The notes: a model not told the origin generated them from the sequence alone. A stretch of DNA of 5,781 nucleotides from Actinomycetales bacterium (GCA_012838715.1 DUOR01000269.1:1-5781), one strand, 5' to 3'. Positions 1-5,754 are shown, counted from the stretch's first letter. A program made the numbers and translations.

Positions 1-1
1 C

Positions 2-358
2 CGGCCCGAGCCGCAGCACCGCATCCAGGAATGGCCGCCGCGCCATGAGCGCCCGCGGCACAGCCCCCGTGACCTCGACGAGCGTGGCCGCGACCCGCGG
101 GAGCTCCGCCGCGAACGCCTCGAACGCCGGGATGCCCGGGATGCCCGGTCCCAGCGCGACCCCCGCGGGTACCGGGATGAGCGCGACTTCCGCGACGAGC
201 GCGATTTCCAGGACGTCCGGGATCCCCGGGATTCCGGTCGCCGCCGGGACAGGGACCTCGACTTCGGCGGGAACCGCGGTTACGGGGACCACCGCGACCA
301 CCGCGATTACCGCGACCGCCGCGGTTACGACGACCGCCGCGACCCGCGCCGCCGCTAA
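2..358 (+). CDS. C-terminal part of an Arg/Asp-rich protein, probable DUF6542-type membrane protein (5' end outside window)
   Basis: The frame beginning at base 2 is open from the window edge to a TAA at 356-358, giving 118 residues of a protein whose start lies upstream. The visible part is wholly low-complexity: about one third Arg and one fifth Asp, with about 17 RD dipeptides, and it ends in a run of Arg. No globular domain or membrane segment is visible. The assignment rests on context. In Mycobacteriales a DUF6542 protein (an N-terminal bundle of membrane helices plus a disordered charged tail) is usually encoded convergently with ispH, as here, and a strong hairpin follows the stop. 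The overlapping frame with an ATG at 45 reads as Thr/Ala/Gly low complexity and is a shadow. The reading frame is fairly sure. The family name is inferred from synteny only, because the diagnostic N-terminal domain is not in the window. Confidence 0.68.
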   Translation, partial: RPEPQHRIQEWPPRHERPRHSPRDLDERGRDPRELRRERLERRDARDARSQRDPRGYRDERDFRDERDFQDVRDPRDSGRRRDRDLDFGGNRGYGDHRDHRDYRDRRGYDDRRDPRRR

Positions 359-373
359 ACGGACAGACGACGA

Positions 374-408
374 AAGCGGGGCCGATCCACTTGGGATCGG
401 CCCCGCTT
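374..408. terminator. Bidirectional intrinsic terminator between two convergent genes
   Basis: A perfect 15-bp inverted repeat (arms 374-388 and 394-408, loop ACTTG) lies 15 bp after the upstream stop and 22 bp from the ispH stop. The GC-rich stem is closed by AA/TT pairs. Short A and T runs flank it (GAAAG on the left, CTTCG on the right), but no long T-tract follows on either strand, as is common for actinobacterial terminators. Its position between two converging genes suggests that it ends both transcripts. Confidence 0.85.
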
Positions 409-430
409 CGCGTTCGCGGGTCGGGCGGAC

Positions 431-1408
431 CTAGCGCTGGACGCGCGGCTCGCGGACCTCGCGCGGCAGGGAGAAGATGATCTTCTCGCTGGCGGTGCGG
501 ACCTCGCGCACGTCGCCGTAACCGCGGGCGGCGAGGTCGTCCAGGACGCCCTGGACGAGGATCTCGGGCACGGACGCGCCGGAGGTCAGGCCGACGGTAG
601 TGACGCCGTCGAACCACGCGTCCTCAATCTGGTGCGCGTAGTCGATGAGGTAGGAGCTGCGGGCGCCGGCCTGCAGCGCGACCTCGACGAGACGCTTCGA
701 GTTCGAGGAGTTCTGCGAGCCGACCACGATGACGAGGTCGCACTCAGGCGCCAGGGCCTTCACGGCGACCTGGCGGTTCTGGGTGGCGTAGCAGATGTCG
801 TCGGACGGCGGATCCTGCACGTGCGGAAACTTCTTCTTCAGCAGGTCGACCATCTCCAGCGTCTCGTCGACGGAGAGGGTGGTCTGGGACAGCCACACGA
901 GCTTCTGGTCGTCGTCGAACTCGAGGCGCTCGACGGAGGCGGCGCCGTCGACGAGGTGCACGACGTCGGGGGCCTCGCCAGCGGTGCCCTCGACCTCCTC
1001 GTGGCCCTCGTGGCCGATGAGCAGAATCTGGTAGCCGTCGCGGGCGAAACGCTTGACCTCGTTGTGGACCTTCGTCACCAGCGGGCAGGTCGCGTCGAAG
1101 GTCTGCAGCTGCAGGCGGCGGGCCTCGGCGTGAACCGCCGGGGAGACGCCGTGGGCGGAGAACACCAGGTTGGCGCCCTCGGGCACTTCGTCGGTCTCGT
1201 CGACGAAGATGACGCCCTGATCCTCGAACGTCTTCACCACGTACTTGTTGTGCACGATTTCCTTGCGCACGTACAGCGGCGCCCCGTGCATGGCCAGGGC
1301 CTTCTCAACGGTCTCGACGGCGCGGTCCACGCCGGCGCAGTAACCGCGCGGCGCGGCGAGGAGCACCTTCTTCTCGGCGGTGGGTGCGTCGGTAGAGGTA
1401 GCAGTCAT
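431..1408 (-). CDS. ispH: 4-hydroxy-3-methylbut-2-enyl diphosphate reductase IspH (LytB)
   Basis: IspH is the last enzyme of the MEP (non-mevalonate) isoprenoid pathway. This cytosolic Fe-S reductase converts HMBPP to IPP and DMAPP. The 325-residue product is full length for the family. Three cluster-binding cysteines are visible: C24 (PRGYCAG), C108 (DATCP) and C206 (DDICYAT). Substrate-pocket residues match E. coli IspH in order: H53 (EIVHN), H86 (SAHGVS), H136 and E138 (GHEEVEGT), T177 (SQTTLS), the S234-S235-N236 motif and S279 (SGASVPE). The start is placed at the ATG 1406-1408. A TTG six codons further upstream (1424-1426) is in frame but lies inside the probable promoter. There is no proper Shine-Dalgarno, while a TAGGGT -10 element sits 7 nt before the ATG, so the mRNA is probably leaderless. 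The gene is divergent from the next operon and convergent with the gene at the left edge. Confidence 0.97.
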   Translation of the reverse strand: MTATSTDAPTAEKKVLLAAPRGYCAGVDRAVETVEKALAMHGAPLYVRKEIVHNKYVVKTFEDQGVIFVDETDEVPEGANLVFSAHGVSPAVHAEARRLQLQTFDATCPLVTKVHNEVKRFARDGYQILLIGHEGHEEVEGTAGEAPDVVHLVDGAASVERLEFDDDQKLVWLSQTTLSVDETLEMVDLLKKKFPHVQDPPSDDICYATQNRQVAVKALAPECDLVIVVGSQNSSNSKRLVEVALQAGARSSYLIDYAHQIEDAWFDGVTTVGLTSGASVPEILVQGVLDDLAARGYGDVREVRTASEKIIFSLPREVREPRVQR

Positions 1409-1415
1409 GGGCCCT

Positions 1416-1442
1416 ACCCTAGCCAAAGCCGCCTACAATCAA
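1416..1442 (-). promoter_or_regulatory. ispH promoter, probably giving a leaderless transcript
   Basis: Read on the minus strand, a TAGGGT -10 hexamer (1421 to 1416; fits the actinobacterial TAnnnT) stands 7 nt before the A of the ispH ATG at 1408. That is the normal distance from -10 to transcription start, so the start codon itself is the likely +1. A TTGATT at 1442 to 1437 could be the -35, though its 15-bp spacing is short. No transcript data are available here. Confidence 0.55.
1434..1439 (+). promoter_or_regulatory. -10 element for the rightward (lipid-droplet protein)-xseA-xseB operon
   Basis: TACAAT on the plus strand is a near-perfect sigma-A -10. It would put the transcription start near 1446, leaving a leader of about 35 nt with the AGGAG site in it. 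No convincing -35 is seen about 17 bp upstream (around 1411-1416), which is usual in corynebacteria. The hexamer overlaps the putative -35 of the opposing ispH promoter. Confidence 0.55.
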
Positions 1443-1470
1443 CACCAGCCAATCAGCCGCCCGCCCAGCC

Positions 1471-1475
1471 AGGAG
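1471..1475 (+). promoter_or_regulatory. Ribosome binding site fixing the start at 1481
   Basis: AGGAG followed by 5 nt and then ATG. It settles the start of this gene. The same frame stays open back to about 632 across ispH, but that extension is an antisense shadow. Confidence 0.8.
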
Positions 1476-1480
1476 TTTTC

Positions 1481-1975
1481 ATGCCCGCACCGCTGCCCGT
1501 CCGCCTCATGGCCGGTGTCGCCGCCACCGCCGCCGAGACGGCGTTCCGCCTCCCCTACCGTCTGCGCCGCCTGCCGTCGCGGTTGGGGACGTCGGCGTTG
1601 ACCTCGGCCGCATCGGGGGCGCTGCAGCTGCGGCAGAACCTGACGGACCTGGTGGCGCGCGGCGATCATGTCCTGGAGGAGTTCGCGGCGCCGACGGAGG
1701 AGAAGGCCTCGTGGGCGACCTTCGACGAGGACGTCGCTCCGAACCGGTCGGCCGCGGCCAGCGCCGCGGGGGTCGCCGCCGCGCGTGCCGACGACATCAG
1801 CACCCCGGAGCGCGTTGCCCGCGAGGTCGGTTACGCGGACATGGATTCCGAGGATCTGGAGGACATCATCCCGGACCTCAACGCCGCGGAGCTGGCGGCC
1901 CTCAGCCGCTACGAGCGCACCATCGGCGACCGCCCGGCGTTCCGCACCCTGCTCGACAACGCGTTGCGCGGGTAG
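1481..1975 (+). CDS. Lipid droplet-associated protein-like (Rv1109c-type conserved actinobacterial protein)
   Basis: This is a 164-residue protein with no enzyme motif. Residues 1-66 are Ala/Leu/Arg-rich with no clear membrane span (PLPVRLMAG, then [14 protein letters not shown]) and probably form amphipathic helices able to sit on a membrane or lipid surface. Residues 67-108 are an Ala-rich, acidic linker. Residues 110-164 form a compact charged helical segment with the pattern (D)[23 protein letters not shown]....RPAFRTLL, recalling a C-terminal element repeated among small actinobacterial proteins. The position divergent from ispH and just upstream of xseA matches M. tuberculosis Rv1109c, a family I recall being named lipid droplet-associated protein. 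That name is from memory and synteny, and the biochemical role is not known to me. The gene starts 72 bp from ispH and ends 17 bp before xseA, so it is probably the first gene of the operon. Confidence 0.8.
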   Translation: MPAPLPVRLMAGVAATAAETAFRLPYRLRRLPSRLGTSALTSAASGALQLRQNLTDLVARGDHVLEEFAAPTEEKASWATFDEDVAPNRSAAASAAGVAAARADDISTPERVAREVGYADMDSEDLEDIIPDLNAAELAALSRYERTIGDRPAFRTLLDNALRG

Positions 1976-1992
1976 CGGGGCGGGCTTTCGGC

Positions 1993-3228
1993 ATGGACGT
2001 CCGCAACAGTTCCCCCGAGTCGCCGGTGCAGGTCCGCCGCCTGAACCAGGTGGTCAAGGAGTACATCGAGCGGCTGGGCACGATTTGGGTCGAGGGCGAG
2101 GTCGCCCAGCTGAACGCGAAGCCGAGCTGGCGTTTCGCCTACGTCACGCTGCGGGACACGCAGTCCGACGTGTCCGTGAGCGTCACCGTCGACTCGAAGG
2201 CCCTGCGCGCGAAGCCGCTGGCCAACGGCGACCGCATCGTCATGCTGGGCAAGCCGGCCTTCTACGCGGGGCGCGGCACGTTCTCGCTGTGGGCGAAGGA
2301 GTGGCGGCCGGTGGGCATCGGCGAGCTGCTGGCCCGCATCGAGCGCCTGCGGTCCGCGCTGGCCGCGGAGGGGCTTTTCGACGCGCGCCTGAAGCGGCCG
2401 TTGCCGTTTCTGCCGCGGCGCGTCGGCCTCATCACCGGCCGCGGTTCAGCGGCGGAGCGGGATGTGCTGGCGGTGGCCAAGGACCGGTGGCCGGAGGTGG
2501 ATTTCCGGGTGATCAACACAATCGTCCAGGGCGCCCAGGCGGTGCCGGAGATCCTGCCCGCCCTGGAGGAGCTCGACTCCGACCCGACGATTGACGTCAT
2601 CATCATCGCCCGCGGCGGTGGTTCCGTGGAGGATCTGCTTCCGTTCTCCGACGAGGCGCTGGTCCGAGCCGTCAGCCGCGCCCGCACCCCGGTCGTCTCC
2701 GCCATCGGGCACGAGCCGGACACCCCGATCCTCGATTACGTCGCGGACGTCCGGGCGGCGACGCCCACCGACGCCGCGAAGCGCGTGGTGCCCGACGTCC
2801 GCGAGGAACGCCGCCGCATCCATGAGCTGCGCGAGCGCTCGGCGGCCGCGCTGCGCCGCTGGTTCGAGCGGGAGTCCCGCGGCCTGGCGGATCTGCGCAG
2901 CCGGCCCGTCCTCGCCGATCCGCTCACTCCCATCCGGGTCCGGCAGGAGGACATCGGCCGTGGCCGTGACCGGCTGCGGAGCACCATCACCCGCCGAATC
3001 GAACGCGAGGAGGCGACGGTGTCCGGGTTGCGCGGCAAGGTGTCGGCCCTTGGGCCGGCGGCGACGCTGGCCCGCGGGTACGCCGTGGTGCAGGTGCAGC
3101 CCCGCGACGGGTCCCCGGATCAGGTCGTGACCACCATCGAGCAGTCGCCGCCGGGTTCGCAGCTGCGCATCCGCGTCGCCGACGGTTCGATTTCGGCGGC
3201 CGCCATGGGCGTCAAGCCGGCGGACTGA
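1993..3228 (+). CDS. xseA: Exonuclease VII large (catalytic) subunit XseA
   Basis: This is the catalytic subunit of exonuclease VII, which degrades single-stranded DNA from both ends to oligonucleotides in a complex with several XseB chains. The 411-residue length is typical of actinobacteria. The N-terminal OB-fold DNA-binding domain spans about residues 12-106 ([21 protein letters not shown]). The catalytic domain covers about 130-345 and includes [25 protein letters not shown] and [21 protein letters not shown]157, R207, H240 and D243 line up at a constant offset of +2 with the four residues reported essential in E. coli XseA (D155, R205, H238, D241). An arginine/glutamate-rich coiled-coil segment lies at about 265-345, and the conserved LARGYAVV at about 359-366. 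The ATG at 1993 was chosen because its product begins like other actinobacterial XseA N-termini ([19 protein letters not shown]). Its Shine-Dalgarno is weak, only a G-rich run 17 nt after the upstream stop, so translational coupling is likely. The stop codon lies inside the first unit of a tandem repeat. Confidence 0.97.
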   Translation: MDVRNSSPESPVQVRRLNQVVKEYIERLGTIWVEGEVAQLNAKPSWRFAYVTLRDTQSDVSVSVTVDSKALRAKPLANGDRIVMLGKPAFYAGRGTFSLWAKEWRPVGIGELLARIERLRSALAAEGLFDARLKRPLPFLPRRVGLITGRGSAAERDVLAVAKDRWPEVDFRVINTIVQGAQAVPEILPALEELDSDPTIDVIIIARGGGSVEDLLPFSDEALVRAVSRARTPVVSAIGHEPDTPILDYVADVRAATPTDAAKRVVPDVREERRRIHELRERSAAALRRWFERESRGLADLRSRPVLADPLTPIRVRQEDIGRGRDRLRSTITRRIEREEATVSGLRGKVSALGPAATLARGYAVVQVQPRDGSPDQVVTTIEQSPPGSQLRIRVADGSISAAAMGVKPAD

Positions 3229-3288
3229 CGGACAACACGGACCGACGGACAACACGGACTGACAGACAACCCGGACTGACAGACAACG
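3221..3288 (+). repeat. Four tandem copies of a 17-bp unit between xseA and xseB
   Basis: Units at 3221-3237, 3238-3254, 3255-3271 and 3272-3288 follow CGGACTGACRGACAACN with no indels. Unit 2 has C at position 6, units 3 and 4 have A at position 10, and the last base varies (A, A, C, G). The array starts in the last codons of xseA and includes its stop, then fills most of the 81-nt gap before xseB. It ends just before the purine-rich ribosome-binding region. The 17-bp period is not a multiple of three, so it is not a coding repeat. Confidence 0.95.
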
Positions 3289-3309
3289 AGGGAAGAAGGC
3301 TTCAGCCAC

Positions 3310-3585
3310 ATGAACAACGACGTTTTCGGCGCCGGCGATGGCCGCGCCACCGAGCAGGTCCCGGTCGGCGAGCTGGGTTACGAGGATGCCCGTGACGAGC
3401 TCATCGAGACGGTGAAGCTCCTGGAGCTCGGGCAGATGGGCCTCGACGAGTCGCTGGCGCTGTGGGAGCGCGGCGAGGCGCTGGCCCGTCGCTGCGAGGA
3501 GCATCTCGCGGGGGCCAAGGCGAAGATCGAGGCGACGATGTCGCGGGGCGCCGCCAACGACGGCGGCGATTCGGCCGAGGGCTAG
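3310..3585 (+). CDS. xseB: Exonuclease VII small subunit XseB
   Basis: This is the small regulatory subunit that wraps the XseA coiled coil and is needed for holoenzyme activity. The 91 residues hold the whole XseB domain at about 23-74 ([17 protein letters not shown], then the hallmark [19 protein letters not shown] and [15 protein letters not shown]), two antiparallel helices. A Gly/Asp-rich N-terminal extension of some 20 residues and a disordered tail (residues 77-91) flank it; total length is within the family range. The ATG at 3310 is preceded by a purine run (3288-3299) whose AAGG lies 10 nt upstream. It follows xseA in the same orientation after a 17-bp tandem repeat and is presumably co-transcribed. 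Its TAG stop (3583-3585) overlaps the stop of the opposing gene. Confidence 0.95.
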   Translation: MNNDVFGAGDGRATEQVPVGELGYEDARDELIETVKLLELGQMGLDESLALWERGEALARRCEEHLAGAKAKIEATMSRGAANDGGDSAEG

Positions 3586-4262
3586 TTCGGCTCGCCGGCC
3601 GGGGCCGGGACGGGCTCTTCGCCCTCGGGGACGCCGACACCGCCGTCGGCAGGCTCCGCGCCTTCAGCGGGCGCACCTTCGCCGGCGCCCGCGCCTTCGC
3701 GGCGGTCGGCGACGGTCGGGGCCTCCTGCATGGCCTTGGCCAGCGCGCGGTATTCCTCGTCGTTGGCGGAACCCTCGAGGAGGACCCGCACGTCGCCGAG
3801 GTCGGCGACCCAGGTGCGGCGCACGTTCGGTTCGGTGCCTTCGCGGACTTCCCAGGTCACGCCGTCGACGTCGACGGTGCCGGCGCTGATGCGGGCCTTG
3901 CCGTCGGCGGGCAGGTCCTCGGCGGGGGCGTCGGTCTGGAGGGCGTGGACGTAGTCGCCGTTGGCGGTGACGAATCCGAGGATCGACGTGGGGTGCCCGG
4001 CGGCCTGGCCGGCGCGGGTGGAGTTGGGGGTCCAGCCCTCGGGAGTTTCGGGGGCGCGGACGGGGAACGGCACGCGCTGCGCCTCCATCTGGAGGAACGC
4101 CTCGGAGTCGACCTCCCGCACGGGCCCGGATTCGGGTTCGCCCGGGTTGAAGCTGCACAAACCGGTGAATCCGACGGTGAGCACCAATGCGAGCGCCATC
4201 ACCGCCAGGGTCAAGATCATGTCCCGGCTGTCCTGCAGAATCCTGGGCTTTTCCGTTTTCAC
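3582..4262 (-). CDS. DUF4245 family single-pass membrane protein
   Basis: This 226-residue product follows the DUF4245 plan. It has a short cytoplasmic N-terminus with the family signature [11 protein letters not shown] (residues 5-15), one membrane helix at about 15-36, then an extracytoplasmic domain at about 40-185 ([52 protein letters not shown]). The last 40 residues are a Gly/Ala/Glu/Pro low-complexity tail. The Cys at 36 follows GL and does not form a good lipobox, so a membrane anchor is likelier than a lipoprotein. The frame opens as far as 4346, but the Arg/Gly-rich extension looks non-coding. The GTG at 4260-4262 starts exactly at the family N-terminus and has a -10-like CATACT 7 nt upstream but no Shine-Dalgarno. 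The function is unknown. The position between xseB and glpX matches mycobacterial Rv1100. Confidence 0.9.
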   Translation of the reverse strand: MKTEKPRILQDSRDMILTLAVMALALVLTVGFTGLCSFNPGEPESGPVREVDSEAFLQMEAQRVPFPVRAPETPEGWTPNSTRAGQAAGHPTSILGFVTANGDYVHALQTDAPAEDLPADGKARISAGTVDVDGVTWEVREGTEPNVRRTWVADLGDVRVLLEGSANDEEYRALAKAMQEAPTVADRREGAGAGEGAPAEGAEPADGGVGVPEGEEPVPAPAGEPN

Positions 4263-4269
4263 GCGGTCA

Positions 4270-4275
4270 AGTATG
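4270..4275 (-). promoter_or_regulatory. Candidate -10 element for the DUF4245 gene (leaderless)
   Basis: On the minus strand CATACT (4275 to 4270) is followed by 7 nt and then the GTG start at 4262. The spacing is the same as at ispH. It matches TATAAT at 4 of 6 positions. No -35 or Shine-Dalgarno is evident. This supports the GTG as both transcription and translation start, but weakly. Confidence 0.4.
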
Positions 4276-4436
4276 CCATTGCCGTTCCGCCGCGCCGCAC
4301 CGGCTCGTCCCGCCCGCTCGCCGCCGCCATCGCACCGCCCGTTCACCCGCGTGCCGACGCACCGCCCGCGGCCACCCGCCCCACGTGCCGACGCCCCGGC
4401 CCCGCGCCCGGCCGCCCGGCCCTCGAACGAGATCGG

Positions 4437-4453
4437 GGAATTGCCCGAATTCC
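4437..4453. promoter_or_regulatory. Operator-like inverted repeat GGAATT-N5-AATTCC
   Basis: Perfect 6-bp arms (4437-4442 and 4448-4453) are separated by GCCCG. The AT-rich cores stand out in a very GC-rich background. The 17-bp dyad has the geometry of a dimeric regulator site. It lies about 175 bp upstream of the DUF4245 start and about 230 bp upstream of glpX. No regulator can be named. Confidence 0.35.
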
Positions 4454-4524
4454 GTCATTCGACCTGCGCGCGAAAGGGTGTCACCCCCGAATCGGCGTGT
4501 ATCGCCCGTACCTCATGCCCGAAA

Positions 4525-4537
4525 AAGTGGAACACTT
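4525..4537. promoter_or_regulatory. Short inverted repeat AAGTG-GAA-CACTT upstream of glpX
   Basis: Perfect 5-bp arms surround a 3-nt centre in the most A-rich patch of the intergenic region, about 145 bp before glpX. It could be a protein-binding site or part of an unrecognised promoter. It is short enough to be chance. Confidence 0.3.
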
Positions 4538-4610
4538 AAGAGGAGCCCATTCCGGGGTGCGTCCCGGCATGGCCGTCGGTGCCGTTTTGCGCGGTTGTCC
4601 GGCGAAAACC

Positions 4611-4629
4611 CGTACGCACGTGCGCGCAC
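4611..4629. other. Alternating purine-pyrimidine tract with two overlapping 10-bp palindromes
   Basis: Nineteen consecutive bases alternate pyrimidine and purine. Within them CGCACGTGCG (4615-4624) and GTGCGCGCAC (4620-4629) are perfect palindromes. Such tracts can adopt Z-DNA under negative supercoiling. It lies about 50-70 bp upstream of glpX. Biological use is unproven, and GC-rich genomes yield such tracts more often than random sequence. Confidence 0.3.
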
Positions 4630-4666
4630 TGGTCGTGCGCCGGTGAATCGCTTCAGCACAAATGAC

Positions 4667-4671
4667 GGAGG
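4667..4671 (+). promoter_or_regulatory. glpX ribosome binding site
   Basis: GGAGG, 9 nt before the ATG at 4681. It is the strongest Shine-Dalgarno in the window and fixes the glpX start. Confidence 0.85.
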
Positions 4672-4680
4672 CCCCCGAAT

Positions 4681-5706
4681 ATGTCCGCAAAGAATCCCGA
4701 GATTCCCGACCGTAACCTCGCCATGGAGCTCGTCCGCGTCACCGAGGCGGCCGCTCTCGCGGCCGGCCAGTGGGTGGGCCGCGGCGAGAAGAACAAGGGC
4801 GACGGCGCCGCGGTCGACGCGATGCGCCAGCTCATCAACACCGTGCAGATGAACGGCGTGGTCGTCATCGGCGAGGGCGAGAAGGACGAGGCGCCCATGC
4901 TGTTCAACGGTGAAGAGGTCGGTACGGGTGAGGGCCCCGAGGTCGACATCGCGGTCGACCCGATTGACGGCACGACCCTGATGGCCGAGGGCCGCCCGAA
5001 CTCCATCGCCGTGCTGGCCGCCGCCGAGCGCGGCTCGATGTACGACCCGTCCGCCGTGTTCTACATGGACAAGATCGCCGTCGGCCCGGAGGCCGCCGGC
5101 ACCATCGACATCGAGGCCCCGGTCGACCACAACATCCGGGCCGTCGCGAAGGCCAAGGGCCTGCGCAAGGAGGACGTCACCGTGATGGTGCTCGACCGCC
5201 CGCGCCACGCCGACCTCATCCGCGACATCCGCGAGTCCGGCGCCAAGATCCGCCTCATCGGCGACGGCGACGTCGCCGGTGCCGTGGCCGCCGCCCAGAA
5301 CACCAACTCCGTCGACATCATGATGGGCGTCGGCGGCACGCCGGAGGGCGTCATCACCGCCTGCGCCATGAAGTGCATGGGCGGCGAGATCCAGGGCAAG
5401 CTGCACCCGCGCGACGAGGCCGAAATCCAGAAGGCCCTCGACGCCGGCCTGGTGCTGGACACCGTCCTCACCACCGACGACCTGGTCCGCTCGGACAACT
5501 GCTACTTCGTCGCCACCGGCGTCACCAACGGCGACATGCTCCGCGGCGTCGCCTACCGCGGCAAGGGCGCCTGGACCCGTTCGCTGGTCATGCGCTCGAA
5601 GTCCGGCACCATCCGCAACATCGAGGCCTTCCACTCGCTGGAGAAGCTGCGCGGCTACTCCGTCGTCGACTACGGCTCCGGCGAGATGCCGGACATGGAC
5701 CTGTAG
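4681..5706 (+). CDS. glpX: Class II fructose-1,6-bisphosphatase GlpX
   Basis: This cytosolic gluconeogenic enzyme hydrolyses fructose 1,6-bisphosphate to fructose 6-phosphate with divalent metal; in many actinobacteria GlpX is the main or only FBPase. The 341 residues are full length. The metal and catalytic motifs are all present: K37 and D41 ([12 protein letters not shown]), E65 in [13 protein letters not shown]93, D96 and T98 in [16 protein letters not shown] at 193-201, and E222 in [15 protein letters not shown] follows at 233-240. K37, D41, E65, D93, D96 and T98 sit at a constant +8 offset from the E. coli GlpX active-site residues as I recall them. The ATG at 4681 has a strong GGAGG 9 nt upstream. 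It is transcribed away from the DUF4245 gene, with a 418-bp gap suggesting its own promoter and regulation. The long antisense frame across it is a shadow. Confidence 0.97.
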   Translation: MSAKNPEIPDRNLAMELVRVTEAAALAAGQWVGRGEKNKGDGAAVDAMRQLINTVQMNGVVVIGEGEKDEAPMLFNGEEVGTGEGPEVDIAVDPIDGTTLMAEGRPNSIAVLAAAERGSMYDPSAVFYMDKIAVGPEAAGTIDIEAPVDHNIRAVAKAKGLRKEDVTVMVLDRPRHADLIRDIRESGAKIRLIGDGDVAGAVAAAQNTNSVDIMMGVGGTPEGVITACAMKCMGGEIQGKLHPRDEAEIQKALDAGLVLDTVLTTDDLVRSDNCYFVATGVTNGDMLRGVAYRGKGAWTRSLVMRSKSGTIRNIEAFHSLEKLRGYSVVDYGSGEMPDMDL

Positions 5707-5754
5707 GTCCCCCGCCCGGCGGCCAACGCCGTCGGCAAGCACGTGCGCGGGCGA

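Larger units (their letters stand above)
4263..4680. other. 418-bp divergent intergenic region between DUF4245 and glpX
   Basis: No convincing gene lies here. Frames that stay open across it read as Arg/Pro/Ala-rich shadow peptides. The left half (about 4290-4430) is strongly C-rich on the plus strand with little structure. The right half (about 4430-4660) is less GC-rich and holds a cluster of small dyads (listed separately), an SD-like AAGAGGAG at 4538-4545, and a possible 29-codon ORF (GTG 4557 to TGA 4646). No clear -10/-35 pair for glpX was found, so its promoter cannot be placed. The length and dyads suggest that glpX has a long leader or an operator region. Confidence 0.6.

Noticed and set aside
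360..372. Sequence after the first stop resembling one 17-bp repeat unit from the xseA-xseB gap
   Set aside because: The match covers about a dozen bases with gaps, which is too short to call a dispersed copy without a genome search.
45..434. Thr/Ala/Ser/Gly-rich frame at the left edge, resembling a secreted low-complexity protein
   Set aside because: It overlaps the Arg/Asp-rich frame, the terminator hairpin and the ispH stop. The overlapping frame ends just before the terminator and fits the synteny better.
632..1480. Long plus-strand open frame continuing into the gene at 1481 (would give a 447-residue protein)
   Set aside because: The upstream part is antisense to ispH, whose product has all its catalytic residues. 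The true start is at 1481 after AGGAG.
3221..3288. CRISPR array
   Set aside because: The units are directly adjacent with no spacers and are only 17 bp, so this is a simple tandem repeat.
2446..3504. 352-residue minus-strand frame across xseA and xseB
   Set aside because: It is antisense to two well-conserved genes, is Arg/His/Leu-rich with no recognisable domain, and is typical of high-GC shadow frames.
4476..4486. GGGTG-T-CACCC palindrome as a hairpin or operator
   Set aside because: A one-base centre cannot form an RNA loop and the arms are short and GC-rich; likely chance in this background.
3462..4646. 394-residue plus-strand frame antisense to the DUF4245 gene
   Set aside because: It overlaps the end of xseB and runs antisense to a recognisable DUF4245 protein. 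Its low-complexity composition is non-coding in character. Only its extreme 3' end was kept, as a speculative upstream ORF.
4513..5742. 409-residue minus-strand frame across glpX
   Set aside because: It is a shadow of glpX with repetitive Val/Asp/Gly/His composition, and no start signal or family resemblance was seen.
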